A stretch of 45,514 nucleotides of DNA from UBA2882 sp051877575 (GCA_051877575.1 JBJEJA010000022.1:1-45514); one strand, 5' to 3'. Counted from the first letter of the stretch, positions 9,334-16,575 are shown. The notes: generated by a model not told the origin, from the letters alone. Numbers and translations: made by a program.

Positions 9334-10089
9334 ATGGACCCTACGACGCAATTGTTGATACAGGCGAAGAAGGGCGATAAAAATGCCAGAGATACATTGA
9401 TAGAATCCAATTTGGGATTGGTTCATTTTATTGTGAAGCGATTCCTGAACAGGGGATATGACGCAGAAGATTTATTTCAAATAGGATGTATCGGGCTTGT
9501 AAAAGCCGTGGATCAGTTTGATACGGGGTATGAAGTGAAATTTTCCACATATGCCGTTCCGTTGATCACGGGAGAAATCAAACGTTTTTTACGGGATGAC
9601 GGTATGATCAAGGTGTCCCGTAGTCTCAAAGAAAACGGTTACCGGATCCGACAGGCTGCAGAGGCATTTACGGGAGAATACGGAAGGGAGCCTACCATGG
9701 AAGAACTGGAGAAGGCTACCGGTCTGGAAAAAGAAGAAATAGCCATGGCGCTGGAGGCCAATGTGGAAATCGAATCCATTTATCAGACCGTATATCAGTC
9801 GGATGGAAATGAAATTTACCTGGTGGACAAGGTGGTGCAGGAGAGAAACGGCGGAGGACTGGCAAAAGGATCGCAGGATACGGAAAAGGAAAAACTTCTG
9901 GATCATCTGCTGCTGGAACAGTTGATGGAACAACTGGACGGAAAGGAACGGGAAATGATCCGCCTGCGCTTTTTTGAAGATAAGACACAGACGGAGGTCG
10001 CACAGATGCTGCATATGAATCAGGTGCAGGTATGCAGACAGGAAAAAAAGACGTTGCTAAAGCTCCGCAAACTGGCATTGCAGGAATAG
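9334..10089 (+). CDS. sigF: RNA polymerase sporulation sigma factor F
   Basis: A 251-residue sigma-70-family factor that starts the forespore programme. Region 2 is visible as LVHFIVKRFLNRGYDAEDLFQIGCIGLVKAVDQF followed by FSTYAVPLITGEIKRFLRDD. Region 3 follows (VSRSLKENGYRIRQAAE), and region 4 is the C-terminal helix-turn-helix (DKTQTEVAQMLHMNQVQVCRQEK). Position directly after spoIIAB identifies it as sigma-F rather than sigma-G. The ATG lies 3 bases after the spoIIAB stop with only a weak GGCGGG site, consistent with translational coupling. No terminator is evident downstream, so readthrough into the exporter gene is possible. Confidence 0.96.
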   Translation: MDPTTQLLIQAKKGDKNARDTLIESNLGLVHFIVKRFLNRGYDAEDLFQIGCIGLVKAVDQFDTGYEVKFSTYAVPLITGEIKRFLRDDGMIKVSRSLKENGYRIRQAAEAFTGEYGREPTMEELEKATGLEKEEIAMALEANVEIESIYQTVYQSDGNEIYLVDKVVQERNGGGLAKGSQDTEKEKLLDHLLLEQLMEQLDGKEREMIRLRFFEDKTQTEVAQMLHMNQVQVCRQEKKTLLKLRKLALQE

Positions 10090-10134
10090 GAGAACAGAAA
10101 AATATGTATGCAGGAAACGGAAAATCCGCAGAGC

Positions 10135-10163
10135 TTGACAAAATCCCGGAATATAGGTAAGGT
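10135..10163 (+). promoter_or_regulatory. possible sigma-A promoter for the exporter gene
   Basis: A perfect TTGACA at 10135-10140 is followed, 17 bases later, by the weak -10 match TAAGGT (10158-10163), shortly before the exporter's ribosome site. The -35 box and spacing are good but the -10 box is poor. Confidence 0.35.
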
Positions 10164-10188
10164 GTAAAGGCTGAGAGGAGTTTTGATC

Positions 10189-11085
10189 ATGTTGGAATTG
10201 ATTTATGACAGCATTTTAGATGCGGTTTTGGATAGTATTAAGATATTGCCTTTTCTGTTTCTGACTTACCTGGTCATGGAATATGTGGAGCATAAGATGG
10301 GGGAGCATTCCAAGGATGTCATCCGCAGGTCCGGAAAATTCGGACCTTTGTTCGGTTCCCTTTGCGGGGCGTTTCCCCAATGCGGGTTTTCGGCGGCAGC
10401 TTCCAATCTCTATGCCGGAAGAATTATTACGCTGGGAACGCTGATTGCCATTTATCTGTCCACCTCCGATGAGATGCTGCCGATTTTGATCTCGGAGCAG
10501 GCTCCGGTGTCCGCAATGGCAAAAATAGTGGGCATAAAGGTTGTGATCGGCATGGCAGCGGGGTTTCTGGTGGATTTTGTCTGGAGCAGACATCAGAAGA
10601 TCAGAGCTTATGCGGATCGTCCCCATGCGGATGAAAGCTTTCAGATTGACCAGATCTGTGAACATGAGCAATGCAAATGCAGTGACGGTATTTTAAAATC
10701 CGCATGTAAGCATACCCTTCACATTTTCATGTTTTTATTGCTTATTTCCTTTATTTTGAACGTCTGCCTCGGTATGATCGGAGAAGACAGCATTGCAGAT
10801 TTTGTTTTAAATAAACCGGTAATCGGTGTTATTTTGGCAGGTATAATCGGACTGATACCAAACTGTGCGGCATCCGTAATCATTACGACGTTATATCTGG
10901 AAGGTATGATGAGCTTCGGCGCTATGATGAGCGGGCTTTTAGTGGGAGCCGGAGTCGGCCTGATTGTCCTCTGCCGGGTCAATGAAGATGTAAAGGACAA
11001 CCTGAGAGTCATCGGGCTTCTTTATCTGTGCGGCGTTGTGGGAGGTCTGATTTTGGAGATGGCGCATATCGCCGTTGTATGGTAA
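10189..11085 (+). CDS. putative 10-TM heavy-metal / manganese exporter (ArsP_2-like)
   Basis: A 298-residue polytopic membrane protein resembling the putative 10-TM heavy-metal exporter family (ArsP_2, also annotated as arsenic efflux or putative manganese transporter). Two halves repeat a motif: FPQCGFSAAASNLYAG with a following Gly-rich helix, and IPNCAASVIITTLYLEG, each with a membrane cysteine after Pro, which suggests internal duplication. The loop between the halves holds CEHEQCKC, a likely soft-metal binding cluster. I start at ATG 10189 because GAGAGGAG ends 8 bases before it; an in-frame TTG at 10183 is only 2 bases from that site. It sits between sigF and spoVAA, an unusual place for a metal exporter. 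The transported ion cannot be fixed from sequence. Confidence 0.8.
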   Translation: MLELIYDSILDAVLDSIKILPFLFLTYLVMEYVEHKMGEHSKDVIRRSGKFGPLFGSLCGAFPQCGFSAAASNLYAGRIITLGTLIAIYLSTSDEMLPILISEQAPVSAMAKIVGIKVVIGMAAGFLVDFVWSRHQKIRAYADRPHADESFQIDQICEHEQCKCSDGILKSACKHTLHIFMFLLLISFILNVCLGMIGEDSIADFVLNKPVIGVILAGIIGLIPNCAASVIITTLYLEGMMSFGAMMSGLLVGAGVGLIVLCRVNEDVKDNLRVIGLLYLCGVVGGLILEMAHIAVVW

Positions 11086-11128
11086 AAATACCGGCTGGGA
11101 GAAATTTTATTTAAAAAATGACAGTTCT

Positions 11129-11157
11129 GTATATTTTGGACAAATTATGAAAAACTA
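11129..11157 (+). promoter_or_regulatory. candidate forespore (sigma-F/sigma-G type) promoter before spoVAA
   Basis: GTATA at 11129-11133 and TGAAAAACTA at 11148-11157, 14 bases apart, match the sigma-F consensus (GYWTA, about 15 bases, GGNRAHANTR) at all -35 positions and 9 of 10 bases of the -10 box. The spoVA operon is forespore-expressed in Bacillus subtilis, so the placement 27 bases before the spoVAA ATG fits. Confidence 0.5.
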
Positions 11158-11183
11158 TCTAAAAAGCCTTTGGAGATGGAACG

Positions 11184-11807
11184 ATGGTTGACATGATTTA
11201 TTTGAACTTAAGTCCCAAAATGCAGAGCACCCAAAGCGGTATTGAGGTGGGCGATGTAGCGGAAGTGACCGGGAAGAACAGGGAATTGGTGGAAAAAATT
11301 CGGGAGCTTCAGGTCTATCGTTTTACGGAGGATCGCACCAGAAGGGTGATCAGCCAGCTGATGATCATCAACTGCATTGAAAAAGCATTTCCGACGGTGG
11401 CGGTTGTGCCTTTGGGGGCGGGCGAAGTCATCATAGAGTATTCTTCCAATCCCCGGCATAACAAAGCATGGGAAATCTTAAAGGTTATTTTTGTGGCCTG
11501 TATCAGTTTTTTCGGCACAGGATTTACAATCATGGCATTTCACAATGATATCGGGATCCGGGATGTGTTTGAACAGATCTCTTCCCTGATAACCGGAAAT
11601 GAGGAGGCGGGAATGCTGACCATTGAGATTGCCTATGCCGTAGGATTGGCGGCGGGAATCATTTTGTTCTTTAATCATATCGGTAAGCGCAGGATCACCC
11701 ACGATCCTACGCCCATAGAAGTTTCCATGAGAAAATATGAGGATGATGTCAATAATACGTTGGCGGAAACCTGGGACAGGGAGGGCAATAAAATTGACGC
11801 TCCTTAA
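11184..11807 (+). CDS. spoVAA: stage V sporulation protein AA
   Basis: A 207-residue protein matching SpoVAA, an inner-forespore-membrane component of the SpoVA channel that moves calcium-dipicolinate into spores and out again on germination. The soluble N-terminal half (about 1-95) contains the TEDRTRRVISQLMIINCIEKAFP segment and GAGEVIIEY; two transmembrane helices follow near 98-117 and 147-165. GGAG at 11172-11175 supports ATG 11184. Its last 14 bases overlap spoVAB, as in other spoVA operons. The length is normal. Confidence 0.9.
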   Translation: MVDMIYLNLSPKMQSTQSGIEVGDVAEVTGKNRELVEKIRELQVYRFTEDRTRRVISQLMIINCIEKAFPTVAVVPLGAGEVIIEYSSNPRHNKAWEILKVIFVACISFFGTGFTIMAFHNDIGIRDVFEQISSLITGNEEAGMLTIEIAYAVGLAAGIILFFNHIGKRRITHDPTPIEVSMRKYEDDVNNTLAETWDREGNKIDAP

Positions 11808-12240
11808 ATACGGACTGCTGATCATATCCGGTGCATCTTTTGGATTAATGGCGGCGGCAGGGGTTTTCACCGTACTCATTGCTGTGGGACTGGTGCCCAG
11901 ATTTGCGGGAAGAACCGATACAGCGAATCACATTTTGTTTTATGAGGACTGTGTTGTATTCGGGACCATCACGGGGATGTTATTCAGCGTATTTGAGGAA
12001 CTGCACCCCTACAGTAAGCTGATACTGATGCATATCAGCATTCCCGCGGAAATCATCATAGGTTTTTTTACAGGCTGCTTTGTTGGATGCCTTGCATTGT
12101 CCATAGCGGAAATGCTGGATTCGATTCCAATCTTTGCAAGGAGAATCCGGTTAAGATGGGGAATCGGCATTGCAATTCTTGCTGCTGCCTTCGGGAAAAT
12201 GTCAGGGGCATTGTTATATTTCCTGCGGGGAATACAGTAA
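11794..12240 (+). CDS. spoVAB: stage V sporulation protein AB
   Basis: A 148-residue integral membrane protein of the SpoVA dipicolinate channel group, with about four hydrophobic segments. I start at TTG 11794, since AGGGAGG (11779-11785) lies about 8 bases before it. This gives the N-terminus MTLLKYGLLIISGASFGLMA, a first membrane helix at the expected place. A longer in-frame start at 11737 would add 19 residues inside spoVAA without a ribosome site. The gene overlaps spoVAA by 14 bases. Directly after it comes the 35-bp tandem repeat, so cotranscription with spoVAC crosses that array. Confidence 0.88.
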   Translation: MTLLKYGLLIISGASFGLMAAAGVFTVLIAVGLVPRFAGRTDTANHILFYEDCVVFGTITGMLFSVFEELHPYSKLILMHISIPAEIIIGFFTGCFVGCLALSIAEMLDSIPIFARRIRLRWGIGIAILAAAFGKMSGALLYFLRGIQ

Positions 12241-12265
12241 GAGCAGCGGGATGGCAGCAGCCTGA

Positions 12266-12485
12266 TAAGAGAGTGAAGCAGAGACGAATCATCAGCTCGG
12301 TAAGAGAGTGAAGCAGAGACNNNNNNNNNNNNNNNNNNNNNNNNNNNNNNNNNNNNNNNNNNNNNNNNNNNNNNNNNNNNNNNNNNNNNNNNNNNNNNNN
12401 NNNNNNNNNNNNNNNNNNNNTAAGAGAGTGAAGCAGAGACGAATCATCAGCTCGGTAAGAGAGTGAAGCAGAGACAAATCATCAG
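12266..12485 (+). repeat. 35-bp tandem repeat array between spoVAB and spoVAC
   Basis: The 35-base unit begins TAAGAGAGTGAAGCAGAGAC and ends GAATCATCAGCTCGG. Copies start at 12266, 12301 (20 bases, then N), 12421 and 12456 (ends early as AAATCATCAG). The sequence on each side of the N gap is an identical 20-mer, so the true copy number is unknown. There are no unique spacers, so this is a simple tandem array, not CRISPR. The unit length is not a multiple of three, which argues against coding. It lies wholly in the spoVAB-spoVAC gap. Confidence 0.95.
12321..12420. other. assembly gap (100 N) inside the tandem repeat
   Basis: Exactly 100 N with repeat copies on both sides: a placeholder gap where short reads could not cross the 35-bp array. 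Confidence 0.95.
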
Positions 12486-12508
12486 GTAAAAGGAAGGGAA
12501 TTTGATTT

Positions 12509-12979
12509 ATGACAAAAAAAGAGTTGGAACAGGAAAAACAAAAACAATACGATGAGCTGGTAAAACAGGTTACACCACAGAATAATCTGCCGCTTCAGAT
12601 GCTGAAAGCATTCATCACGGGCGGTATCATCTGCACAATCGGACAGGGAATTTTGGAAGGAGCAAAAGCCATGGGGCTGGATAAGGAAATGGCAGGTACA
12701 TGGTGTTCGGTATTGCTGATTTTGCTCAGCGTCCTGCTGACCGGGCTCAGCCTGTATCAGCCCATTGCGAATTTCGGCGGGGCGGGTGCCCTGGTCCCGA
12801 TTACCGGTTTTGCCAATTCGGTTTGTGCACCGGCGATTGAATTCCAGACGGAAGGGCAGGTCTTTGGCGTTGGAGTAAAAATTTTTACGATTGCGGGACC
12901 GGTTATCCTATATGGTATTTTTACAAGCTGGGGATTGGGATTGGTTTATTGGATCGGAAAGGTGCTTGGAGTGGTGTAA
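12509..12979 (+). CDS. spoVAC: stage V sporulation protein AC
   Basis: A 156-residue SpoVAC protein, the mechanosensitive membrane channel subunit of the SpoVA dipicolinic acid transporter. Residues about 30-155 give the conserved membrane core, including LPLQMLKAFITGGIICTIGQ, NFGGAGALVPITGFANSVCAPAIEFQ and EGQVFGVGVKIFTIAGPVILYG. GGAAGGGA upstream supports ATG 12509. The protein is full length and intact. The partners spoVAD and spoVAE normally follow immediately, but here the next gene is an Rpn-type nuclease and no terminator is seen, so the operon looks interrupted or rearranged after this gene. Confidence 0.95.
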   Translation: MTKKELEQEKQKQYDELVKQVTPQNNLPLQMLKAFITGGIICTIGQGILEGAKAMGLDKEMAGTWCSVLLILLSVLLTGLSLYQPIANFGGAGALVPITGFANSVCAPAIEFQTEGQVFGVGVKIFTIAGPVILYGIFTSWGLGLVYWIGKVLGVV

Positions 12980-13016
12980 GCCGCTCCCTTTCTTGGCCTG
13001 CAAGATTGCGGTATAA

Positions 13017-13058
13017 ACAGAAAAAGTCTGATTTGTGATTATGACAGAAAAAGTCTGA
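13017..13058 (+). repeat. 15-bp direct repeat with dyad core
   Basis: ACAGAAAAAGTCTGA occurs at 13017-13031 and 13044-13058, 27 bases apart. Each copy contains the small inverted repeat CAGA-N5-TCTG. The spacing and dyads would suit a regulator binding site upstream of the Rpn gene, but no regulator is identified. Confidence 0.6.
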
Positions 13059-13092
13059 ATTGCAATTACATCTTGTAACAAACGCAATAATG

Positions 13093-13114
13093 TGATAACA
13101 TATACTTGTTATCA
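13093..13114 (+). promoter_or_regulatory. perfect palindrome around a possible -10 box
   Basis: The 8-base arms TGATAACA (13093-13100) and TGTTATCA (13107-13114) are perfect reverse complements. The 6-base centre, TATACT, is itself a good -10 box. An operator overlapping a promoter for the Rpn gene is likely in form; no clear -35 box is seen. Confidence 0.5.
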
Positions 13115-13156
13115 ATATAACATTTCAAAAAGCTCCGGTCGGAGCAAAAATCTAAG

Positions 13157-13227
13157 GCTTTTCGCCGAATTTTTCAAACAATTGAAGAAAGAAATGCAAA
13201 CAGGCGAAAAGCGCTTCTCCTGTTTGC
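13157..13227 (+). promoter_or_regulatory. mutually exclusive hairpins in the Rpn leader
   Basis: GCTTTTCGCC (13157-13166) pairs perfectly with GGCGAAAAGC (13203-13212). GCAAACAGG (13196-13204) pairs perfectly with CCTGTTTGC (13219-13227). The two stems share bases 13203-13204 and the second loop contains the first stem's right arm, so both cannot form fully together. They lie 15 bases or more before the GGGAGG ribosome site of the next gene. No T-run follows, so translational rather than termination control would be expected. Confidence 0.5.
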
Positions 13228-13254
13228 GGAGTATGCAAAATGGGAGGAAACTGA

Positions 13255-14346
13255 ATGAAAAAACTGAATAAGAAAAAAGAAACCACTCAAAAATTGAAAA
13301 AGGGAGTGGGACAGGGGAATCATACCAGAGACCTTAACAGCAAAACGATTTTCCATGATCCGCTTTTATGCTGCCAGTTCTTAAAAGATAACCTTAATAT
13401 GGAATTGCTTAAAAACATAGAACCGGAGGATATTGAGGATATTACCGAACGATTCCGCACCTATATGGGGACGGAATTTGACGCAGATACAGTTAAGAAA
13501 ATCCGAATCAGGATGAATGAAACGGAAGTGCCGATGTATGTAATTTCCTTAATTGAACATAAGAGCCGGGTGGATTATAATGTGGCTATGCAGATCCTCC
13601 GGTATATGGTGTGCATCTGGAACGATTACGAAAAGGAAATGAATCGTCAGAAAGAAGGGATAAGCAGAAACAAAAGTTTCCGATATCCTCCGATCCTGCC
13701 GATTGTATATTATGAAGGGGCAGAAAAGTGGACTGCAGATTTGCATTTAAAAGACCGGATTATAATGAATGAGCTTTTTGCAGATATGATTCCGGATTTT
13801 ACATATCGACTCATCGGGGTCCATGATTATTCCAATGAAGAATTGTTATCCAGAGAAGATGAGATGTCCTTGCTGATGCTGATCAACAAGGTGCAGAAGG
13901 CAGAGGATTTTAAGGAATTTCTGGATTTGCCGCGGGAAAAGATTAATCAGATGGTCACAGATGCACCGGAACAGGTTATAGAGATTATTGCGTCAACGAT
14001 CTGGACGTTGTGTATGAAGATGAATGTGCCTGAAGAAGAAGCAAAGCAGTGTGTTGAAAAAGTAAAGGAGCGTCATATGGGGTATTTATTTGAAAATATG
14101 GAAAAGATGGACATACAGGAAGAACGGCGAAAAACAGCGGAAGCACAGCAAAAAACAGCGGAAGCACAGCAGAAACTGGAAGCGGTGCAGAAGCAAAATG
14201 CAGAAGCAAATGTTTGTACAATCATCTCGCTTTGTATGGAGTTTGGAAGAACAAAAGAAGAGGCTGTTCAAAAGCTGATGGAGAAAGCTTCCTTGAATAA
14301 GGAACAGGCAGAAACGGCTGTAGGGCGTTATTGGAAGGAAAAGTAA
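13255..14346 (+). CDS. Rpn-family (YhgA-like) recombination-promoting nuclease / putative transposase
   Basis: A 363-residue protein of the Rpn/YhgA-like PD-(D/E)XK superfamily. Escherichia coli RpnA-E are DNA endonucleases that raise recombination; they were formerly called transposases. Residues 30-45 (KTIFHDPLLCCQFLKDNL) match the family N-terminus, and VISLIEHKSRVDYNVAMQILRYMV (about 97-120) carries the EhK nuclease motif and following helix. PPILPIVYYEGAEKW is also typical. The C-terminal part has a Gln/Ala/Glu-rich coiled coil (about 285-320) with the duplicated segment KTAEAQQ, and then a small helical domain. GGGAGG at 13242-13247 fixes the start. It is one base from the next gene. 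The family is often mobile or phase-variable. Confidence 0.85.
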   Translation: MKKLNKKKETTQKLKKGVGQGNHTRDLNSKTIFHDPLLCCQFLKDNLNMELLKNIEPEDIEDITERFRTYMGTEFDADTVKKIRIRMNETEVPMYVISLIEHKSRVDYNVAMQILRYMVCIWNDYEKEMNRQKEGISRNKSFRYPPILPIVYYEGAEKWTADLHLKDRIIMNELFADMIPDFTYRLIGVHDYSNEELLSREDEMSLLMLINKVQKAEDFKEFLDLPREKINQMVTDAPEQVIEIIASTIWTLCMKMNVPEEEAKQCVEKVKERHMGYLFENMEKMDIQEERRKTAEAQQKTAEAQQKLEAVQKQNAEANVCTIISLCMEFGRTKEEAVQKLMEKASLNKEQAETAVGRYWKEK

Positions 14347-14347
14347 T

Positions 14348-15148
14348 ATGAAAGGTACAATCAGATGCGTGGGAAAAGAATGGGATAATGTTGTGGATGG
14401 AAAAAAGAAAAAAAGCAGCATCGGAGAAGAATTGGTGGATAATGTGCTTACAAAAGGTGTGGAAGAAATTCCGCAATTGTTCGGATACAGCACAGAGCAA
14501 TCTGTCATTGTCATGGGTCGCAGGATTCCCAGAGAGGGGCTTTTGGCTGTTTACTATGATGAGTATACTGTAGCGTCTCGTTATAGTTTTCCTCCTTGCA
14601 CATACATAGATATCGATTGTTTCTATGAAAATGGAGATTGGCTATCCTTTACAACGGTATTGCAAGACGTAAAAGAGGGCAGGTCTGAAGCCTTTGAAAA
14701 GGCAATCAGAAGATATGATGAGAATATCCCGATTTATCATCATTTATATTGGAATTCTTCAACTTTAATGCTATGTCCTTATCGAAAATATATATCACAA
14801 CAGCCCTCTGTCAATAAAAAAGCAATAGAAGAACTGCCCCAAATATGTCAGGATAACCATTTTTGGAAAGTATCATGCAAAAGCAGGGCGAGATGGGACG
14901 GAAAATATGAAATGGAGCTTTTAATCAACGGAACCGGGATTGCCTGGATTTTATATTTGATATTGTTGGCATGTATGGTGATGGCATTTTTCTCGTTGAG
15001 TCTTTGGGGAATTATCGGTTTGTGTGCAGGAGCACTATGCTATTATATCGCTTTTTACAGATCTTCTTACAGGCTTGCGATAAAAGCAGTAAGAAGCCTG
15101 AATTGCGTTTTGCAAAAAAAGAAGATATGCGATAGTTCAGATCATTGA
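14348..15148 (+). CDS. membrane protein of unknown function, coupled to the Rpn gene
   Basis: A 266-residue protein I do not recognise. Residues 1-195 look soluble, with mixed alpha/beta composition. Two adjacent transmembrane helices lie at about 199-218 and 221-240, followed by a basic tail ending in KKKICDSSDH. The ATG comes one base after the stop of the Rpn-type gene, with GGAAGG inside the end of that gene as ribosome site, so the two are translationally coupled. It is more A+T-rich than the housekeeping genes nearby, suggesting recent acquisition together with the Rpn gene. It could be an immunity or effector partner, but nothing in the sequence proves that. Confidence 0.7.
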   Translation: MKGTIRCVGKEWDNVVDGKKKKSSIGEELVDNVLTKGVEEIPQLFGYSTEQSVIVMGRRIPREGLLAVYYDEYTVASRYSFPPCTYIDIDCFYENGDWLSFTTVLQDVKEGRSEAFEKAIRRYDENIPIYHHLYWNSSTLMLCPYRKYISQQPSVNKKAIEELPQICQDNHFWKVSCKSRARWDGKYEMELLINGTGIAWILYLILLACMVMAFFSLSLWGIIGLCAGALCYYIAFYRSSYRLAIKAVRSLNCVLQKKKICDSSDH

Positions 15149-15228
15149 AAAAACGAGTATAATCTATGTTTAAGAGTACAAAAACTGTCCATACTAATAT
15201 CAACAATAAACAGAGAGGTTGGTATTTT

Positions 15229-15417
15229 ATGGGAAAGAATGATATGCCGATGGGATTTACATTTTCCATGTCCGCAAATGAAAAGGCGCTGAACAATTTC
15301 GCTAAAATGAGTGAGGAAGAAAGGCAGGATGTCATACAGCAGGCAAGGAATGTGACTTCCAAAAGGGAAATGGAACATTTAATTGAAAAATTAGGAGAGC
15401 GGGAAAGCTTTCAGTAA
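15229..15417 (+). CDS. 62-residue conserved-looking small protein
   Basis: A short protein starting MGKNDMPMGFTFSMSANEKAL, mainly helical and charged after residue 15 (MSEEERQDVIQQARNV). I choose ATG 15229 because GAGAGG lies about 10 bases upstream; the in-frame ATG at 15166 has no ribosome site. The function is unknown. It stands 80 bases after the membrane protein gene and is followed by an imperfect terminator. Confidence 0.65.
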   Translation: MGKNDMPMGFTFSMSANEKALNNFAKMSEEERQDVIQQARNVTSKREMEHLIEKLGERESFQ

Positions 15418-15422
15418 AGAAA

Positions 15423-15484
15423 AAAGGCAGCCTGCGGCGGATAACAGATTCCTGTTTTTTGCCGGAGCAGCCTTTCTTATTTTG
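15423..15484 (+). terminator. imperfect terminator after the 62-residue protein
   Basis: AAAGGC (15423-15428) pairs with GCCTTT (15470-15475), with further TGC/GCA and GGC/GCC pairing inside, followed by an interrupted T-run. Confidence 0.4.
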
Positions 15485-15524
15485 GAGAAAAAGTAATAAG
15501 AATAAACGGACAGTTTCGGATATG

Positions 15525-15571
15525 TTGACAGAAATAGAATATTGCTATAGTATGTATTTAGTAATGCTAAA
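15525..15571 (+). promoter_or_regulatory. promoter and possible PadR operator
   Basis: TTGACA (15525-15530) is followed 17 bases later by TAGTAT (15548-15553), or 15 bases later by TATAGT (15546-15551). Just downstream, TTTAG (15557-15561) and CTAAA (15567-15571) form an inverted repeat with a 5-base spacer over the likely transcription start. PadR regulators commonly repress their own gene from such sites. Confidence 0.6.
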
Positions 15572-15586
15572 CAAGGGGGTGGTAAA

Positions 15587-15928
15587 TTGAAGGGACGCTA
15601 CGAGCAACAGATGAAAAAGGGTGTTCTGGAGATGCTTGTCTTAAAGCAGCTGGAGCGGGATGAGAAATACGGCTATCAACTGATCAGTGAACTGAGAGAA
15701 AAAAGCGGTGAAATGTTTATTTTGAAAGAAGGAACACTGTATCCCATTTTATACAGGCTGGAAGATGACGGATATGTGGAGAGCCGGTGGAGTGTGCCGA
15801 AGGGAAAGGAAGTTTCCAGAAAATATTACATGATAACAGCAGACGGAAAAAAAGCGCTAAGAGAATTGGAAGTTTTATGGGCGGATTTTTCCGGACAGGT
15901 TTCAAAGATGATGGAGGGCAGGAAATGA
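15587..15928 (+). CDS. PadR-family transcriptional regulator
   Basis: A 113-residue winged-helix repressor of the PadR family. The characteristic block GVLEMLVLKQLERDEKYGYQLISEL is followed by KEGTLYPILYRLEDDGYVES, which contains the recognition helix and wing, and then RKYYMITADGKKAL. The start is TTG 15587, supported by AGGGGGTGG at 15574-15582. The stop overlaps the next gene's ATG (ATGA). Pairing with a HAAS-domain membrane protein is a common PadR arrangement in Firmicutes, where the pair responds to envelope or drug stress. The inverted repeat just upstream suggests autoregulation. Confidence 0.93.
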   Translation: MKGRYEQQMKKGVLEMLVLKQLERDEKYGYQLISELREKSGEMFILKEGTLYPILYRLEDDGYVESRWSVPKGKEVSRKYYMITADGKKALRELEVLWADFSGQVSKMMEGRK

Positions 15929-16575
15929 GCAAGGAACAATACATAAAGGCTGTGCTAAAAAGATTAAAATGTACCAAAGGAAAAAAGGCGGACATTCGCA
16001 AAGATCTGGAGTCGGATATTGCGGTTGCTTTGGAAAACGGTGAGAGTATGGAACAGATCATGGAACGTATGGGCAATCCGGATACAGTTGCGGCAGAATT
16101 TAATGAAAATTTCTCTGATGCCGAGATGAAAGCTGCGAAGAAAGGAAAAGTAACCAAAGTAGTGTGTATCATTCTGGCTGTGCTTGCGGTAATTGTTTTG
16201 TTGGCGTGGTATACACTTCCCAAGACTTATCCCATTGAAAAGAAAGGAAATTATAATCAGGCAGAAATAGTGGAGCGTGCCGAAACGGTCATCGATTATT
16301 TTGATGAAGAAGACTACGCAGCCATTCAGGAAATGTGCGCTACGGAGTCTATGGCAGAAGTGATGACAAAAGAGAAACTGGGAGATGCTAGGTCATTATT
16401 CGGTGAAGATTGGGGCGAATTGATTTCTTTTGGAAATCCTTATACCGCAGAAATTGTCCAAATGGGAAAATCCATCGGAGTTGTACAACTGACAGCTACC
16501 TATGAGAATACGAGCATTACCTATACCATTTCTTTTGACAAAGAGATGAAACTTTCAGGCTTTTATATGAAATAG
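15925..16575 (+). CDS. HAAS (DUF1700)-domain membrane protein with DUF3887-like C-terminus
   Basis: A 216-residue protein. Residues 1-65 match the HAAS/DUF1700-type helical domain found in partners of PadR regulators (YIKAVLKRLKCTKGKKADIRKDLESDI ... MGNPDTVAAEFN). One transmembrane helix lies at about 76-95. The extracellular part (110-216) resembles DUF3887 (AETVIDYFDEEDYAAIQEMC ... TKEKLG), a fold of unknown role. It overlaps the PadR gene by four bases and so is translated from the same message. The repressor-partner relation is by family precedent; no ligand can be named. Confidence 0.8.
   Translation: MSKEQYIKAVLKRLKCTKGKKADIRKDLESDIAVALENGESMEQIMERMGNPDTVAAEFNENFSDAEMKAAKKGKVTKVVCIILAVLAVIVLLAWYTLPKTYPIEKKGNYNQAEIVERAETVIDYFDEEDYAAIQEMCATESMAEVMTKEKLGDARSLFGEDWGELISFGNPYTAEIVQMGKSIGVVQLTATYENTSITYTISFDKEMKLSGFYMK

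Noticed and set aside
10104..10160. 18-codon open frame after sigF
   Set aside because: The ribosome site is poorly spaced, the peptide is too short to judge and it overlaps a possible promoter.
12266..12485. CRISPR array
   Set aside because: The 35-bp copies are head to tail without unique spacers and no cas genes are present.
13132..13145. GCTCC/GGAGC hairpin as a terminator
   Set aside because: The 4-base loop and flanking A-tracts would suit only a minus-strand terminator and no minus-strand gene is nearby.
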